64,000 nucleotides of DNA from Acidimicrobiaceae bacterium (GCA_030837965.1 JAUTXP010000009.1:1-64000); one strand, 5' to 3'. Shown: positions 8,970 through 18,111, counted from the first letter of the stretch. Numbers and translations: made by a program. The notes: a model not told the origin generated them from the sequence alone.

Positions 8970-9061
8970 GGCGGTTGGTGAATGTATGTCGGGTAGGCGG
9001 CAGCCGGTGCCGTGCCCGCCATGCTTGTGGACGTCTGCAGCCCCTCCCGCCCGTCCCTCCG
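8706..9061. repeat. Direct repeat copy 1 (PAP2 5' region)
   Basis: About 356 bases covering the N-terminal codons and leader of the intact PAP2 gene. It aligns with 9934-10291 at a constant offset of 1,228 bases for most of its length, by eye close to 85-90 percent identical with a few single-base gaps. The two copies bracket an 870-base segment that holds two orphan genes. Confidence 0.85.
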
Positions 9062-9072
9062 CACCGGAGTAT

Positions 9073-9498
9073 TCAACAATGAGGATGCAGCTCGAGCACC
9101 GCGACCTCGCCGCGCAGCGTTTCCGCCACGCTGATGATGCCTCGTAGATACGACGCCTCTGATCCCCTGCGGGCACCAAAAGGAACATCGCTGCGAACGG
9201 CGAGGACTGCCTCGCTCCCGGAGGCGGTTGGCGTCAGCTCGATGTCGATACGCATCGGCCACCGGGCGGGCGATCGGAGAAGAATATGGCGCAGCTTTCC
9301 CACTTTGCTTTCGAGCCTAAGAGGTGCCTCGTTGATCATCCTCGCGTCGAGGTGTTTGAGCGCCAAGCCGACGGCATTGAGCACACGGGCGGCGTCCCAT
9401 ACGGTCGACCAGTGCTCGCGATACGAGACCTGAGCACCGAGGCTCACGGGCTGAACGACCAGACCTTGGTGCGGCTCACCCCGTCCCCCCGTCGACAC
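9073..9498 (-). CDS. Orphan hypothetical protein B in RHS island
   Basis: 141-residue protein from GTG 9498 (GTG 9447 is an alternative). No known domain recognised. It has amphipathic helix-like segments ('YREHWSTVWDAARVLNAVG'), a Ser/Arg-rich middle and a C-terminal beta-like region. Base composition is lower in GC than the flanking housekeeping genes. It lies 29 bases after the corrected stop of orphan gene A and just before the leader of the PAP2 gene, between two direct repeats. Size, position downstream of an RHS toxin and composition fit an orphan immunity or effector-cassette gene, but this is inference. Confidence 0.5.
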   Translation of the reverse strand: MSTGGRGEPHQGLVVQPVSLGAQVSYREHWSTVWDAARVLNAVGLALKHLDARMINEAPLRLESKVGKLRHILLRSPARWPMRIDIELTPTASGSEAVLAVRSDVPFGARRGSEASYLRGIISVAETLRGEVAVLELHPHC

Positions 9499-9527
9499 CG
9501 GCGCCAGAATTCGGACGGGAACCGCGG

Positions 9528-9925
9528 CTAATCGAAAGACTCCTCGAGGATCCGCTCAATAAGACCGTCGAGTTGTTTCGAAGCTGCCGAAAGTTTACCG
9601 GGTTTAGCACCGTCCGAAGGCTCGGGTGGGAACGAACAGGTGGCCATAGTTCCGTGGTGAATGGCCCCCCATAAGACTCGAGGAATGGTTCCGCAATGAC
9701 CGCCCCGATCCGGCAGGGGATCTCGAGATCGGAAGTGGCGTCGCTTAAAAGCAACGGCGTCGCCCAGCCGTCGGACGGATCAAGCTTCGGCACGGTACGC
9801 CTCAGTCCGCCCCAAAAGCCGGGGTCCCATTCGGCGCGGGCGAGCATGTCTCTCGCCTCAGTTGAAGTTCGGGGTACGGGACATTTTTCATCAGCGCTAA
9901 TTGATGTAATGATAAATACGGGCAT
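9528..9925 (-). pseudogene. Orphan gene A, frameshifted at a homopolymer (possible immunity-type gene)
   Basis: Starts at ATG 9925 with a convincing protein sequence ('MPVFIITSISADEKCPVPR', 'WDPGFWGGLRRTVPKLDP'). The uninterrupted frame then continues to 9476 with an implausible Ser/Arg/Asn-rich tail. At 9665-9670 there is a run of six C (G on the coding strand). Adding one base to this run gives a continuous 132-residue protein ending in a natural-looking helix ('KQLDGLIERILEESFD') with a TAG at 9528-9530. So either a one-base slip killed the gene or the run was misread. No family recognised. The ATG lies exactly where the copied PAP2 segment stops. Confidence 0.6.
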
Positions 9926-9933
9926 GTCGACGT

Positions 9934-10196
9934 CACAAGCGTCGACTCCGCGCCCAGTGGGACGCCGACCCGCATGGCCGCCTTTCAGTCATGCTCCGAT
10001 CGCAGCCCTCGCTGCGCGCCGAGGATGAGCCAGACCAGGCTGTGATCGCCAAGGGCAGACGCCCTGTAGAAGATGCGGTCGGCGACGGGATTGCCGCGGA
10101 GCCGTTCGAAGGCCTGGTCGACCGGGCGTCGAAGTCGGCGACTGCCTGACGGGTCGCCGGGGGAAACGGCGGCAGGAGTGGCGGCACGCGGCGCAT
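9934..10196 (-). pseudogene. Degenerate N-terminal fragment of PAP2 gene
   Basis: Second copy of the first ~88 codons of the PAP2 gene. The frame opens with 'MRRVPPLLPPFPPATRQAVADF', then a one-base loss shifts it. The continuation 'VDQAFERLRGNPVADRIFY' and 'ALGDHSLVWLILGAQRGLR' is found in another frame that ends at a TGA. None of the phosphatase motifs are included, so it cannot encode a working enzyme. It ends abruptly at about 9934, where orphan gene A begins. Confidence 0.85.
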
Positions 10197-10291
10197 GGCG
10201 GTTGGTGGATGTAGGCCGGGTGGGCAGCACCCGGCGCCGTGCCCGCCGTGCTTGTGGACCGTCAGTGGTCCCCTCCCGCCCGCCCATCCGT
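9934..10291. repeat. Direct repeat copy 2 (PAP2 5' region)
   Basis: Copy of 8706-9061 in the same orientation. Similarity reaches into the noncoding leader and fades at about 10291 in a C-rich stretch. The copy is degenerate, whereas the one in the functional gene is open. Confidence 0.85.
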
Positions 10292-10689
10292 CTGCCCTGC
10301 CCGGTCCTCTCCCGCATCTGGGCGTACTTGGCCCCCGCCCCGGTCGACAACCACACCCAGATCCCCTCCTCCCGCACGTGTAGGGCCAGGAACGAGGATT
10401 CTGGCCGCCGCACGACCAGAGCGGTTGCCGTCGGACCGGCCGCCGTCGAATGCGGGATCACGTTTGTTGGCTTGTTAGCCATCAAATCGCGCCGGCGTTT
10501 TCGACCGGTTCACATACCGGGTCAACAAGGGGACGGTCAGGGTGGATCTCCGAAAATAGAAACTCCATAAAACGTCCTAACGCAGGCCACCGACGACCGC
10601 ATCTCGCCAGGGCTAGATGCGATGCGTAGGCTTCGAAATCGGAAGCCGTAATCGTCCGCGTCGGTTTCCTGCGTCGATGTACTGCCGTG
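10292..10689. other. Gap between immunity gene and PAP2 remnant; no confident gene
   Basis: About 400 bases without a supported gene. A minus-strand frame, 10482-10781, is open for 99 codons but overlaps the immunity gene and has no good start after it. Its last 28 codons (from ATG 10565, 'MEFLFSEIHPDRPLVDPV') have plausible composition and lower GC, so it may be the tail of a displaced or eroded cassette gene. The remainder is simple GC-rich sequence. Confidence 0.35.
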
Positions 10690-11034
10690 TCAAGCGGAGT
10701 GGCACACGATTTCGAACAGGACAGGCGCATCTGCGGGAAATCCGGAGATGAACTCGCGGGCTCTCGCCCCGCACCGTTCAACGTCGGCGCTGCCTATCAC
10801 CGCTGGATTGAACTCGCAGTACCAGTTCTCATAGGTAGGCGTCGGTTTCAACCCGTCGTTCCGCCACACGTCGCCGCCCGATATGACGATGCCGGCCGCG
10901 ACAAGCTGGCTCACGGCTACAAGCGCGTCATCACGCCTCCAGCCGTAGTTGTCAACACCGACGTCAATCAGGTCGCGCGCCCGCGCCAAGAGCTCCGATT
11001 GGAGGTAAACCGTGAGTGTTCTCGGGCGGCTCAC
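10690..11034 (-). CDS. Imm40-like immunity protein
   Basis: 114 residues from GTG 11034, which shares its G with the TAG of the RHS toxin gene (TAGTG), so the two are translationally coupled. The motif sequence 'NYGWRRDDALVAV', 'ISGGDVW' and 'TPTYENWYCEF' matches what I remember of the Imm40 family of polymorphic-toxin immunity proteins (alternation of a helical N-part, GGDV and a YxNWYC segment). The expected role is to bind and neutralise the C-terminal toxin tip of the upstream RHS protein in the cytoplasm. GC content is lower than in the RHS core. Family assignment is from memory of motifs; the immunity role also rests on position. Confidence 0.75.
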   Translation of the reverse strand: MSRPRTLTVYLQSELLARARDLIDVGVDNYGWRRDDALVAVSQLVAAGIVISGGDVWRNDGLKPTPTYENWYCEFNPAVIGSADVERCGARAREFISGFPADAPVLFEIVCHSA

Positions 11035-14000
11035 TAGAAAGGCCGGAAGAGACGATGGCTTATGAGCCCGCCTTCCTCGACGATCCACTCGAACGCTCCT
11101 TCGACACCGTTGACCGCTCCTTGGATCTGAACCCAAGTTCGCTGCAACCCGTCGGCGCCAGCCTTGACAGTGGCGTCACTTGCTCGGGCCAGCGAGTCGA
11201 TACAGGACGGGAACCCGTGGTATGTGTCCTGTGCCATCTGGTCGAGGACCTTCTGCGTGTACTGGGTTCCCTGGAGCGGGTTCGCCGCAGCGCCAATACC
11301 TACGGCCGCGGCTATCGCCTCACAGCCACCCGCAACACAGGCAAGTGCTCCTGCCGCGACCAGGGGAAGTGCCAGGTCAACAATCTTGGCGGTGGTCGAC
11401 ATGTCTTTCCAGCCGCGACGAGCGCTCTGAACGGGGTTTGTCACGATCTCGCTGCCGACCGCTTTGATGTCCTTCCAGCTATAGAACAGCCCGCTCGGGT
11501 CGGTCTTGTTCAGGGGGTCCCCGTCGACGTACGAATACGGGGCCCGGGTGATGGCCGTGAGGGGGTCCCGGGTCAGGAACTGGGCGGTGGCGGGGTCGTA
11601 GTAGCGGGCCCGGAGGTAGACGAAGCCGGTCTCGGCGTCCGTGTACTCGCCTGCGAACCCGAGCGGCGTGGTGGCCGTCCCCGACGAGGCCACCAACTTG
11701 CCGTACGGGTCGTAGGACCACGTGGCCGCGACGGCCCCGGCCGAGGTGGTGAGGGCCCGGGTCGAGCCGAGCTGGTCGTGGAAGAACCAGTGGGCGGTCC
11801 CGTCGGCCGCGACCTGCTCGACCGGGAGTCCGCCGGGCCCGTAGACGAGCGAGGTGGTCCCGTCCCTGACCAGCAGCGGCAGCCCGCCCGAGGCTTCCCA
11901 CGTGAACGCCCGGGCCGCGCCGGACACGGTCTTGGACGCCCGCAGCCCGTCGCCGTCGTAGGCGTACGCGGCCGCGCCCGAGTCGAGGTCCTTGAGCCTG
12001 CCCGCCTGGTCGTAGGCGTAGGGCACGCTCGGCGCCCCGGGCGGGGCCTTCGAGGTCCGGCTGCCGCGGGCGTCGTAGCCGTAGGCGGTGGCGGACCCGC
12101 CGCCCGGGGTCGACGATGTCAGCTCGCCCGCCGCGTCGTAGGCCAGCGCCGCGCCCCGCAGCAGCGTGGTGCCGCCCGCGGCGTCGTAGGCCAGCACGGT
12201 CGAGCCGTTGACGGCCTCGAGCTGCTCGAGCGCGCTGTACCCGTACGCCTCCGCGGGCTGGCCCAGCCCGGTGCCCGACTGCGACGCGGCCTGTGCCGCG
12301 CCGTCGCGGCCGTAGCTCAGCGACGCCAGGGTGGCGCCGCCCGCAGCCAGCGTGGAGGACGTGGCCGCGCCGGCGCGGTCGAAGCCGGTGCCCGCGGTGG
12401 TGCCGTTCGGGAACGCGGTCCCGGCCAGGTTCGAGTCGGCGTCGTAGGAGAACGACGTGGTGCGGCCCGCCCAGTCCCGCACCGAGCCGAGGCGGCCTGC
12501 GCCGTCGTAGGCGCGGGTCACCTGCTGCGCCCCGCCCGGATAGGTGAGCGTCGTGACATGGCCCGCGAGATCGTAGGCGTAGCCCAAGGCGGCGCCGGCT
12601 CCGTTGGTGGCCGCGGTCATGCGGCCCAGAGAGTCCCACGACCAGCTCGACGTGCCCGTCCCGTCGGTCATCTGCGTGCGGCGCCCATCAGCGTCGTAGA
12701 GGATGCCCGACACGTTGGGCGTCGTCCCGTCGGAGTAGGTCACCGACGTGGCCTGGGCGGCGGCGTCGTAACCCATGGTGATGCAGCCCGTCTTCGGCAC
12801 CGCTGCGCAGTTGCCGCCTGGTTGCTGGACGGTCAGCAGGCTGCCGCTGGCGTCGTAGCCGTATGAGGTCGTCCTGGCCAACGGGTCCGTCGTGCCGGAC
12901 AGCCTGCCGAGCGGGTCGTAGGCATAGGTGGTCGAGTGGTTGGCCCCGTCGATCTGTGCCTTCAACGAGCCGTCTGGCCAGTACTGGTTCTGCAGTGTGG
13001 TGGCGTCGGCCCGGGTGGTCGTGACGAGCTCGCCCGCCGGGTTGTACGTGTAGGCGGTGGTGCGGTCGTTCCCGTCCGTCGTCGCCTGGAGGTTGCCCTC
13101 CGCGTCGTACTGCCGAACCGTGCGATGGGCGTTGGGGCTCGTGCTCACCCAGAGCGGGTCCTTCACCGTCGTGGGCCGGCCGAAGGCGTCATACGAGACG
13201 TTCGTGGTGTAGTCGGCGGCGGTGGCGCCCGCCAGGTTCCCCTTGGGGGACGTGGTGGAAGTGAGCCAGCCCTTGGTCGTGTCGTATGCGTAGGTGGTCG
13301 TGTTCCCCGACGAGTTCTCCGGCGTGGGCGGCGCCGTCGTCTGGACGAGGTCGCCATAAGCGTCGTACCGGTACGCCCATGTCTTGCCGAGCGGGTCCAC
13401 GATGGAGGTCACGTCGCCTGCGTAGGCCGGCGTCGTTCCTCCGTAGTTGTAGGTGGTCGTCTGGGTGGCCAGCACCTGCCCGCTGCTGCTGAGCAGCGGC
13501 GTCGATCGAGCGGTGATGTTGCCCGCCGTGTCGTAGGTCGTCGTCGACGTGACGCCCGCGGGATCCGTCGTCGAGGTCGGCAGGTTCAACGAGTTGTATG
13601 CGGTCTTCGTGGTGCGCCCCAATGCGTCGACTGTGGCCAGGACATTGCCCTTGATGTCCACGTAGGTCGCCGCCACTCGGCCCAACGGGTCGGTGACCTC
13701 GACGGGGACGGCGGTGTCCGGGTCGTAGCCGTACCGCCATGTGGCCGCGGCCGACGTGCCGTATCCCTTGGTGACCGCCATCAACATGCCGGTCTTGTAC
13801 TGATTGACGGTCACGTTGCCACTCGGGTCGGTGATCTTGGTGGAGCCCGAGATGGACGTGTAGTCGAACGAGGTGGTGCGTCCCAGCGGGTCCGACTGCC
13901 AGTCCACTCGCCCGGACGCGTCGTAGTGATTGGTGACGACAGGGCTGGGCGTCGTCGTGGTGTCGCCGTAGTAGCGCGGCGAGCGCATGGTCAGCATGCG

Positions 14001-16955
14001 ATGGGACGAGTCGTAGGTGAACACCGCGTGGCCGCCGCCGACGTCGATCACGTCCGTCAGATTGCCAGACCCGTCGTACGTGTAGGTCAGGGTGCGGGCA
14101 GGCGACGACCCGTCGGTCAGTCCGCTGACACGCCCGCCCGTCAGCGTCAGGGTCACGGCCCGGCCCGCGGGGTCGGTGATCACCTGCGAGGTCGCCGTCG
14201 GATAGGTGATGGCAGTCGTGTAGTTGTTGCGGTCCCGCAGGCCCGTCAACCGCCCGGTCGAGTCGAACGTCAGCGTCTGGTCCGACTTGCGCACGAACGT
14301 CCACGTGCCGTCGGCGTTCTTGGTGAGAGTGGCGATGGTGCGCGGTGCGGCGGGCAGCCACACGGACCCGGGCTTCACGAAGTTGGCCTGGCTCCCGTCC
14401 TCCTGTTTGATCGTGGCCGTCGTCGTGGTGGAGGTGAGCGAGATCCCGTACGACCATGACCAGCCGTAGCCGAAGGCGCCGCTCACCCCTGAGTAGGCCG
14501 CGTTGGAGTTGTAGGTGCGAGTGATGTTGATGGCGGGCCCTCGCCCGGGCACAGCCAGGTCGCCGAACGTGTGAAAGAAGTTCCCGTAGGCCGCGTTCAC
14601 TGGGTAATAGGTCAGGTCCGACAGGTTGGTGTTGACCCAGTTGAAGGCGCACGGGAGACAGACGTTCGACCCCGCCGGGTTCTCCGTCACCGTGAGCGCG
14701 CCGCCGACCGGCCCTTGGATGATGCGCCGGACGCGAGAGCCGGCGCGGTCGGCCACCCAGACGCTCTTGCCGTCCGAGACCAGGCTGTAGATGTCGCTGA
14801 ACGAGGCGGCTGCGCCCACGCCGTCGCCATAGCCGCTCGTGCTCGACCCGGCGATGGTGGCGTTGGTGCCGTCCGACTTGAGGTAGCGCACCACCTGCGA
14901 CTCGTTGGCCCCCGTCGCGTAGAGGTAGTTGCCCGCCGACGCCAGCGCCCGCACGCCGATCCCCGTGCCTGACGCGAAGGTCGTGTACACGCCGCTCGAC
15001 AGGTCGAAGCGGTAGATGTTCCGGGAGAAGTCCGTGTTCGTGACCGACACGTAGAGCGACGTCGCGTCCGACGCGATGGCGGCCGCATTGGAGACGTTCA
15101 GTGGCGCACTGCCGAACGAGGTCATGTCGCCCGTGGTCGGATCGATCTTCTGGATGATCGACGTGCTCGGCCAGGTGGTGCCGTAGACCTGCTTGTCGGG
15201 TCCGACGGTGATGGTGTGGACGCCCGTGTCGGTGGCGACCGTCGACGTCGCACCGGTGGCCAGTGAGATGCGGCGCAGGCCGGTGCCGCTGCACGAGGCG
15301 TCAGTGGCATAAAGGTAATAGCCGTCCGTCGCCATCGCGCCCACCGATCCGATACGGGCGTCGGTGCCTACGGTGGCGTCCGTGCAGCCCAGGGTGGAGC
15401 CGTCGCCCACCAGCGTGGTGACCGCGCCGCCGCGAAGGTCCACCTTGCGGATGGCGCCGTAGGCGCCGACGTAGGCGAACCCGTTCACCACCGCGATGGC
15501 GGCTGGGTTGAAGAAGCCCGCGGCGGTACCGGTGCCGTCGTGGTGGACGCCCAGGCCGTCGCCCGCGAAAGTCGAGACCGCGCCCGGATTGATCGACAGG
15601 TTGGACGTGGCCGTCGCCGGTTGGGCCGCGGGCAGGGCCGTTCCCTGGATGACCTTGCGGAAGCGGTGGTTGTCCGAGTCGGCGGCCCACAGCGACGTCC
15701 CGTCTGAGACCAGGCCGGTGATCTTGCCGAACCAGGCGTCGGTCCCCGTGCCGTTGACGTAGCCGCTGCCGCTCGTGCCCGCCACGTCGACATACGCCCC
15801 GGTGGACTTGGTCCATCGGCGAATGGACCGCTGGTCGGCGCCGGTCGCGTACAGGTAGCTGCCTGCTGAGGCCAGGCCGGTCAGCCCGAGGTGCTTGGTC
15901 GACGACGCGAAGGTGGTGACGGCCGCGGTCAGCACGTTGACCTTGCTGATCTTGTACGACGGGCTTCCCGCACCGGCCGAGTGGTCCGACGAGACCCACA
16001 GGTCGGTGCTGTCTGACGCGATGGCCAGGGTTCGCAACGCGCCGGTGATGGTGGCGAAGGTGGTGGTCGTGCCCGTGGCCGGGTCGACCTTGAGGACGGA
16101 GGACTGGTTGTCGGTCACGTAGAGGAAGCCGTCGGCCCCGAGGGTGAGGCGGTTGGCGCCCGGGACCGAGGCCACCGTCGACGTCGCTCCCGTGGTGATC
16201 GACGTCTTGCGCACCACGTTGGGCGACGGGTAGCAGCTCATGGTGCTGTAGACGTACGTGTCGTCGGTCGCCACGTCGATGATGGTCGTGAAGGTCGCGA
16301 GCGTCGGGTTGGTGCTGTCGTTGCACCCGGTGGTCGAGCCGCCCGCCAAGGTCGTGACCACCCCGCTGGTGAGGTTGACCTTGCGGATGGCGCCGACCGT
16401 GCCGACATGGCCGTAGCCGCCCACCGTGACGACGCCGGACATGTTGGCGAATGCGGCCGCCGTTCCCGTGCCGTCCACGTTGGCGTTGGTGCCGCTGCCC
16501 GCGGTGGTGGTCACGGCGCCGGGGCTGATGGCCAGGGTGGTGGTGGCGCCCGCAGGCTGGCCGGCAGCCGCGACTTGCGCGTCTTCGAGGAGGGTGGTGC
16601 CGATCACGGCTGCGACCGTGCCGATGCGGACCAGGGTCACGGGCTGGAAGGGGGCGCGGGGGATGCCGTGCTTCGTGCTGCTGGCGGTGCCGCGGGGGAG
16701 GCGGACACGGCGGGCCGCGGCGGCGGCAGCGGTCAACGTGGCGTGTGCGGTGATGCGGGCGGTGGCATGCGCGGTGGCGGTGGCCGCTTCGGCCAGGGCG
16801 TGGGCGGGCGCGGTGATGATGGGCGGCGGTGTGTCGTGGCTCGAGAGGCCGCCGGTTTGAGGGCGCGTTGAAGCCCCGGCCAGGAGGGCGGCCGTTACGA
16901 CGAGGCAGAGCGAGGCCATGGGGGCGCGTCGGCCCGTCGGCCGTGACCCGGCCAT
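11034..16955 (-). CDS. Secreted NHL-RHS polymorphic toxin (about 1973 aa)
   Basis: Very large cell-surface or secreted toxin. From ATG 16955: basic n-region then 'LCLVVTAALLAGA' signal peptide; Ala/Thr-rich linker; two similar NHL-type beta-propeller blocks beginning near residues 140 and 450 ('AISPGAVTTTAG' and 'SINPGAVSTFAG'); an RHS N-cap near residue 755 ('NITRTYNSNAAYSGVSGAFG'); then RHS/YD repeats forming the cocoon, closed by 'GFAGEYTDAETGFVYLRARY' and the core-end 'DPLNKTDPSGLF'. The last 149 residues (11037-11483) are a variable tip: a hydrophobic stretch then a putative toxin ('DTYHGFPSCIDSLARASDA', 'GAFEWIVEEGGLISHRLF') of unrecognised family. An ATG at 17075 is possible but hides the signal peptide. 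Confidence 0.9.
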   Translation of the reverse strand: MAGSRPTGRRAPMASLCLVVTAALLAGASTRPQTGGLSSHDTPPPIITAPAHALAEAATATAHATARITAHATLTAAAAAARRVRLPRGTASSTKHGIPRAPFQPVTLVRIGTVAAVIGTTLLEDAQVAAAGQPAGATTTLAISPGAVTTTAGSGTNANVDGTGTAAAFANMSGVVTVGGYGHVGTVGAIRKVNLTSGVVTTLAGGSTTGCNDSTNPTLATFTTIIDVATDDTYVYSTMSCYPSPNVVRKTSITTGATSTVASVPGANRLTLGADGFLYVTDNQSSVLKVDPATGTTTTFATITGALRTLAIASDSTDLWVSSDHSAGAGSPSYKISKVNVLTAAVTTFASSTKHLGLTGLASAGSYLYATGADQRSIRRWTKSTGAYVDVAGTSGSGYVNGTGTDAWFGKITGLVSDGTSLWAADSDNHRFRKVIQGTALPAAQPATATSNLSINPGAVSTFAGDGLGVHHDGTGTAAGFFNPAAIAVVNGFAYVGAYGAIRKVDLRGGAVTTLVGDGSTLGCTDATVGTDARIGSVGAMATDGYYLYATDASCSGTGLRRISLATGATSTVATDTGVHTITVGPDKQVYGTTWPSTSIIQKIDPTTGDMTSFGSAPLNVSNAAAIASDATSLYVSVTNTDFSRNIYRFDLSSGVYTTFASGTGIGVRALASAGNYLYATGANESQVVRYLKSDGTNATIAGSSTSGYGDGVGAAASFSDIYSLVSDGKSVWVADRAGSRVRRIIQGPVGGALTVTENPAGSNVCLPCAFNWVNTNLSDLTYYPVNAAYGNFFHTFGDLAVPGRGPAINITRTYNSNAAYSGVSGAFGYGWSWSYGISLTSTTTTATIKQEDGSQANFVKPGSVWLPAAPRTIATLTKNADGTWTFVRKSDQTLTFDSTGRLTGLRDRNNYTTAITYPTATSQVITDPAGRAVTLTLTGGRVSGLTDGSSPARTLTYTYDGSGNLTDVIDVGGGHAVFTYDSSHRMLTMRSPRYYGDTTTTPSPVVTNHYDASGRVDWQSDPLGRTTSFDYTSISGSTKITDPSGNVTVNQYKTGMLMAVTKGYGTSAAATWRYGYDPDTAVPVEVTDPLGRVAATYVDIKGNVLATVDALGRTTKTAYNSLNLPTSTTDPAGVTSTTTYDTAGNITARSTPLLSSSGQVLATQTTTYNYGGTTPAYAGDVTSIVDPLGKTWAYRYDAYGDLVQTTAPPTPENSSGNTTTYAYDTTKGWLTSTTSPKGNLAGATAADYTTNVSYDAFGRPTTVKDPLWVSTSPNAHRTVRQYDAEGNLQATTDGNDRTTAYTYNPAGELVTTTRADATTLQNQYWPDGSLKAQIDGANHSTTYAYDPLGRLSGTTDPLARTTSYGYDASGSLLTVQQPGGNCAAVPKTGCITMGYDAAAQATSVTYSDGTTPNVSGILYDADGRRTQMTDGTGTSSWSWDSLGRMTAATNGAGAALGYAYDLAGHVTTLTYPGGAQQVTRAYDGAGRLGSVRDWAGRTTSFSYDADSNLAGTAFPNGTTAGTGFDRAGAATSSTLAAGGATLASLSYGRDGAAQAASQSGTGLGQPAEAYGYSALEQLEAVNGSTVLAYDAAGGTTLLRGAALAYDAAGELTSSTPGGGSATAYGYDARGSRTSKAPPGAPSVPYAYDQAGRLKDLDSGAAAYAYDGDGLRASKTVSGAARAFTWEASGGLPLLVRDGTTSLVYGPGGLPVEQVAADGTAHWFFHDQLGSTRALTTSAGAVAATWSYDPYGKLVASSGTATTPLGFAGEYTDAETGFVYLRARYYDPATAQFLTRDPLTAITRAPYSYVDGDPLNKTDPSGLFYSWKDIKAVGSEIVTNPVQSARRGWKDMSTTAKIVDLALPLVAAGALACVAGGCEAIAAAVGIGAAANPLQGTQYTQKVLDQMAQDTYHGFPSCIDSLARASDATVKAGADGLQRTWVQIQGAVNGVEGAFEWIVEEGGLISHRLFRPF

Positions 16956-17163
16956 CCCATGGGCGCGCCAAGCTCCTGCATCTGTTCGTGCTCCCCCTGC
17001 GCTCGCCAGCACCGACCCCTCCCGCGGCTTGAACGACAAGGGTCGAGTGTGATGGCCGCTCCGGATCGTGGCCATAGCCCGTTGTGGCCATTCTGCGACG
17101 GCCCGCGCACGAGTCGGGCCCGAAGAGCCGAGGCGAGCAGGCGTCCCGCGCCTGGGCCTGCGA

Positions 17164-18009
17164 TCAGGCGGGAACAGGTTGCAGGGCGGTTTTTCCGGCC
17201 GTCCCGGCCGTCACGGCCAGGGCCGGGTCGCCGCCGAAGGCGGGGCAGTACGCCTTGAAGGCGCAGTAGTCGCACAGCCGGCCAGGCTTCGGCCGGAAGT
17301 CGTCGAACTGGCAGGCCCGTTCCACCGCGGCCCACACCGCGGCGGCCCGGACAGCCAGGCCCCGAATCGACTGGTCGGTCGGGATGCTCTCGATCACGAC
17401 CGGCTCTCGCAGGTGGAGCAACTGCACACGGGCCGGCCTGCGCCCGAGCATTTGCTCGCACAAGTAGGCGTAGAAGTGCACGCCGCCGAGCTTCTGCTGC
17501 TCGTAGGCGATACCGGGCGCCCTCCCGGTCTTGTAGTCGACGATGATCAGCTCGCCGTCCGGCCCCACGTCCAGCCGGTCGACGATGCCCCGGAGCCGGA
17601 GCGTGCCGAGCCGAGCCTCGAGGGTGAGCTCGAGGCCGATGGTGTTGACCTGGTTGGGGTCCTCCAGTTCGAAGTAGTTGCGGACGAGTTGGGCGGCGTC
17701 AGCCGCGAGTTCCGCCTCGGCCTCCCCGTCGAGGCCCAATGCGGCGTATTCAGGCCCGGTCAGGACCTCGGGACGGGCGAGGTCGAGCTGGGCGAGAGCG
17801 GCGTCCACCGTGCGGGCGCCGACCGGGATGTGGGCGAAGAGCCGCTCGAGCGCACGGTGCACGAGCGTGCCCTTGGCCGTCCACAACGACGGCGGTTCTG
17901 GCAGCCGGTCGATGGCTGCGAAGCGGAAGGCCAGAGCACAGTCCTTGAACGCCGAGACCTTCGACGGCGACAAGGTGGACGGCAGCGGCAGGCTCACGTG
18001 ACCCACCAT
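17164..18009 (-). CDS. PD-(D/E)XK RecB/Cas4-like nuclease
   Basis: 281-residue single-domain nuclease. The N-terminus 'LSPSKVSAFKDCALAFRF' is the usual RecB/AddB-type entry with the first cluster Cys; the catalytic core shows 'GIVDRLDVGPDGELIIVDYKTG' signals (D then DYK; I cite only the D...DYKTG pattern) and the C-terminus 'LCDYCAFKAYC' supplies three more Cys (C-x2-C-x5-C). Together these make the 4Fe-4S clasp known from AddB and Cas4. Such free-standing proteins are widespread in actinobacteria and presumably act in DNA end processing. Start ATG 18009 or GTG 17997. Confidence 0.87.
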   Translation of the reverse strand: MVGHVSLPLPSTLSPSKVSAFKDCALAFRFAAIDRLPEPPSLWTAKGTLVHRALERLFAHIPVGARTVDAALAQLDLARPEVLTGPEYAALGLDGEAEAELAADAAQLVRNYFELEDPNQVNTIGLELTLEARLGTLRLRGIVDRLDVGPDGELIIVDYKTGRAPGIAYEQQKLGGVHFYAYLCEQMLGRRPARVQLLHLREPVVIESIPTDQSIRGLAVRAAAVWAAVERACQFDDFRPKPGRLCDYCAFKAYCPAFGGDPALAVTAGTAGKTALQPVPA

Positions 18010-18111
18010 ACGGAGGGGGTGTAACAAGAACGTGGATGTTTGTGGGTCGTTTGGCGTGCGGGCGTGAGCGGCGGGTGGCCGCCGTGAGGCCCACGAGGGC
18101 CGCGGCCTTCG

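Noticed and set aside
9934-10291. Considered an IS element or transposon end for the direct repeats
   Set aside because: No transposase frame, no terminal inverted repeats, and the repeated DNA is the PAP2 gene itself.
12936-14459. Plus-strand open frame of 507 codons inside the RHS gene
   Set aside because: Val/Gly/Arg-rich shadow of repeated YD codons; no ribosome site or recognisable fold.
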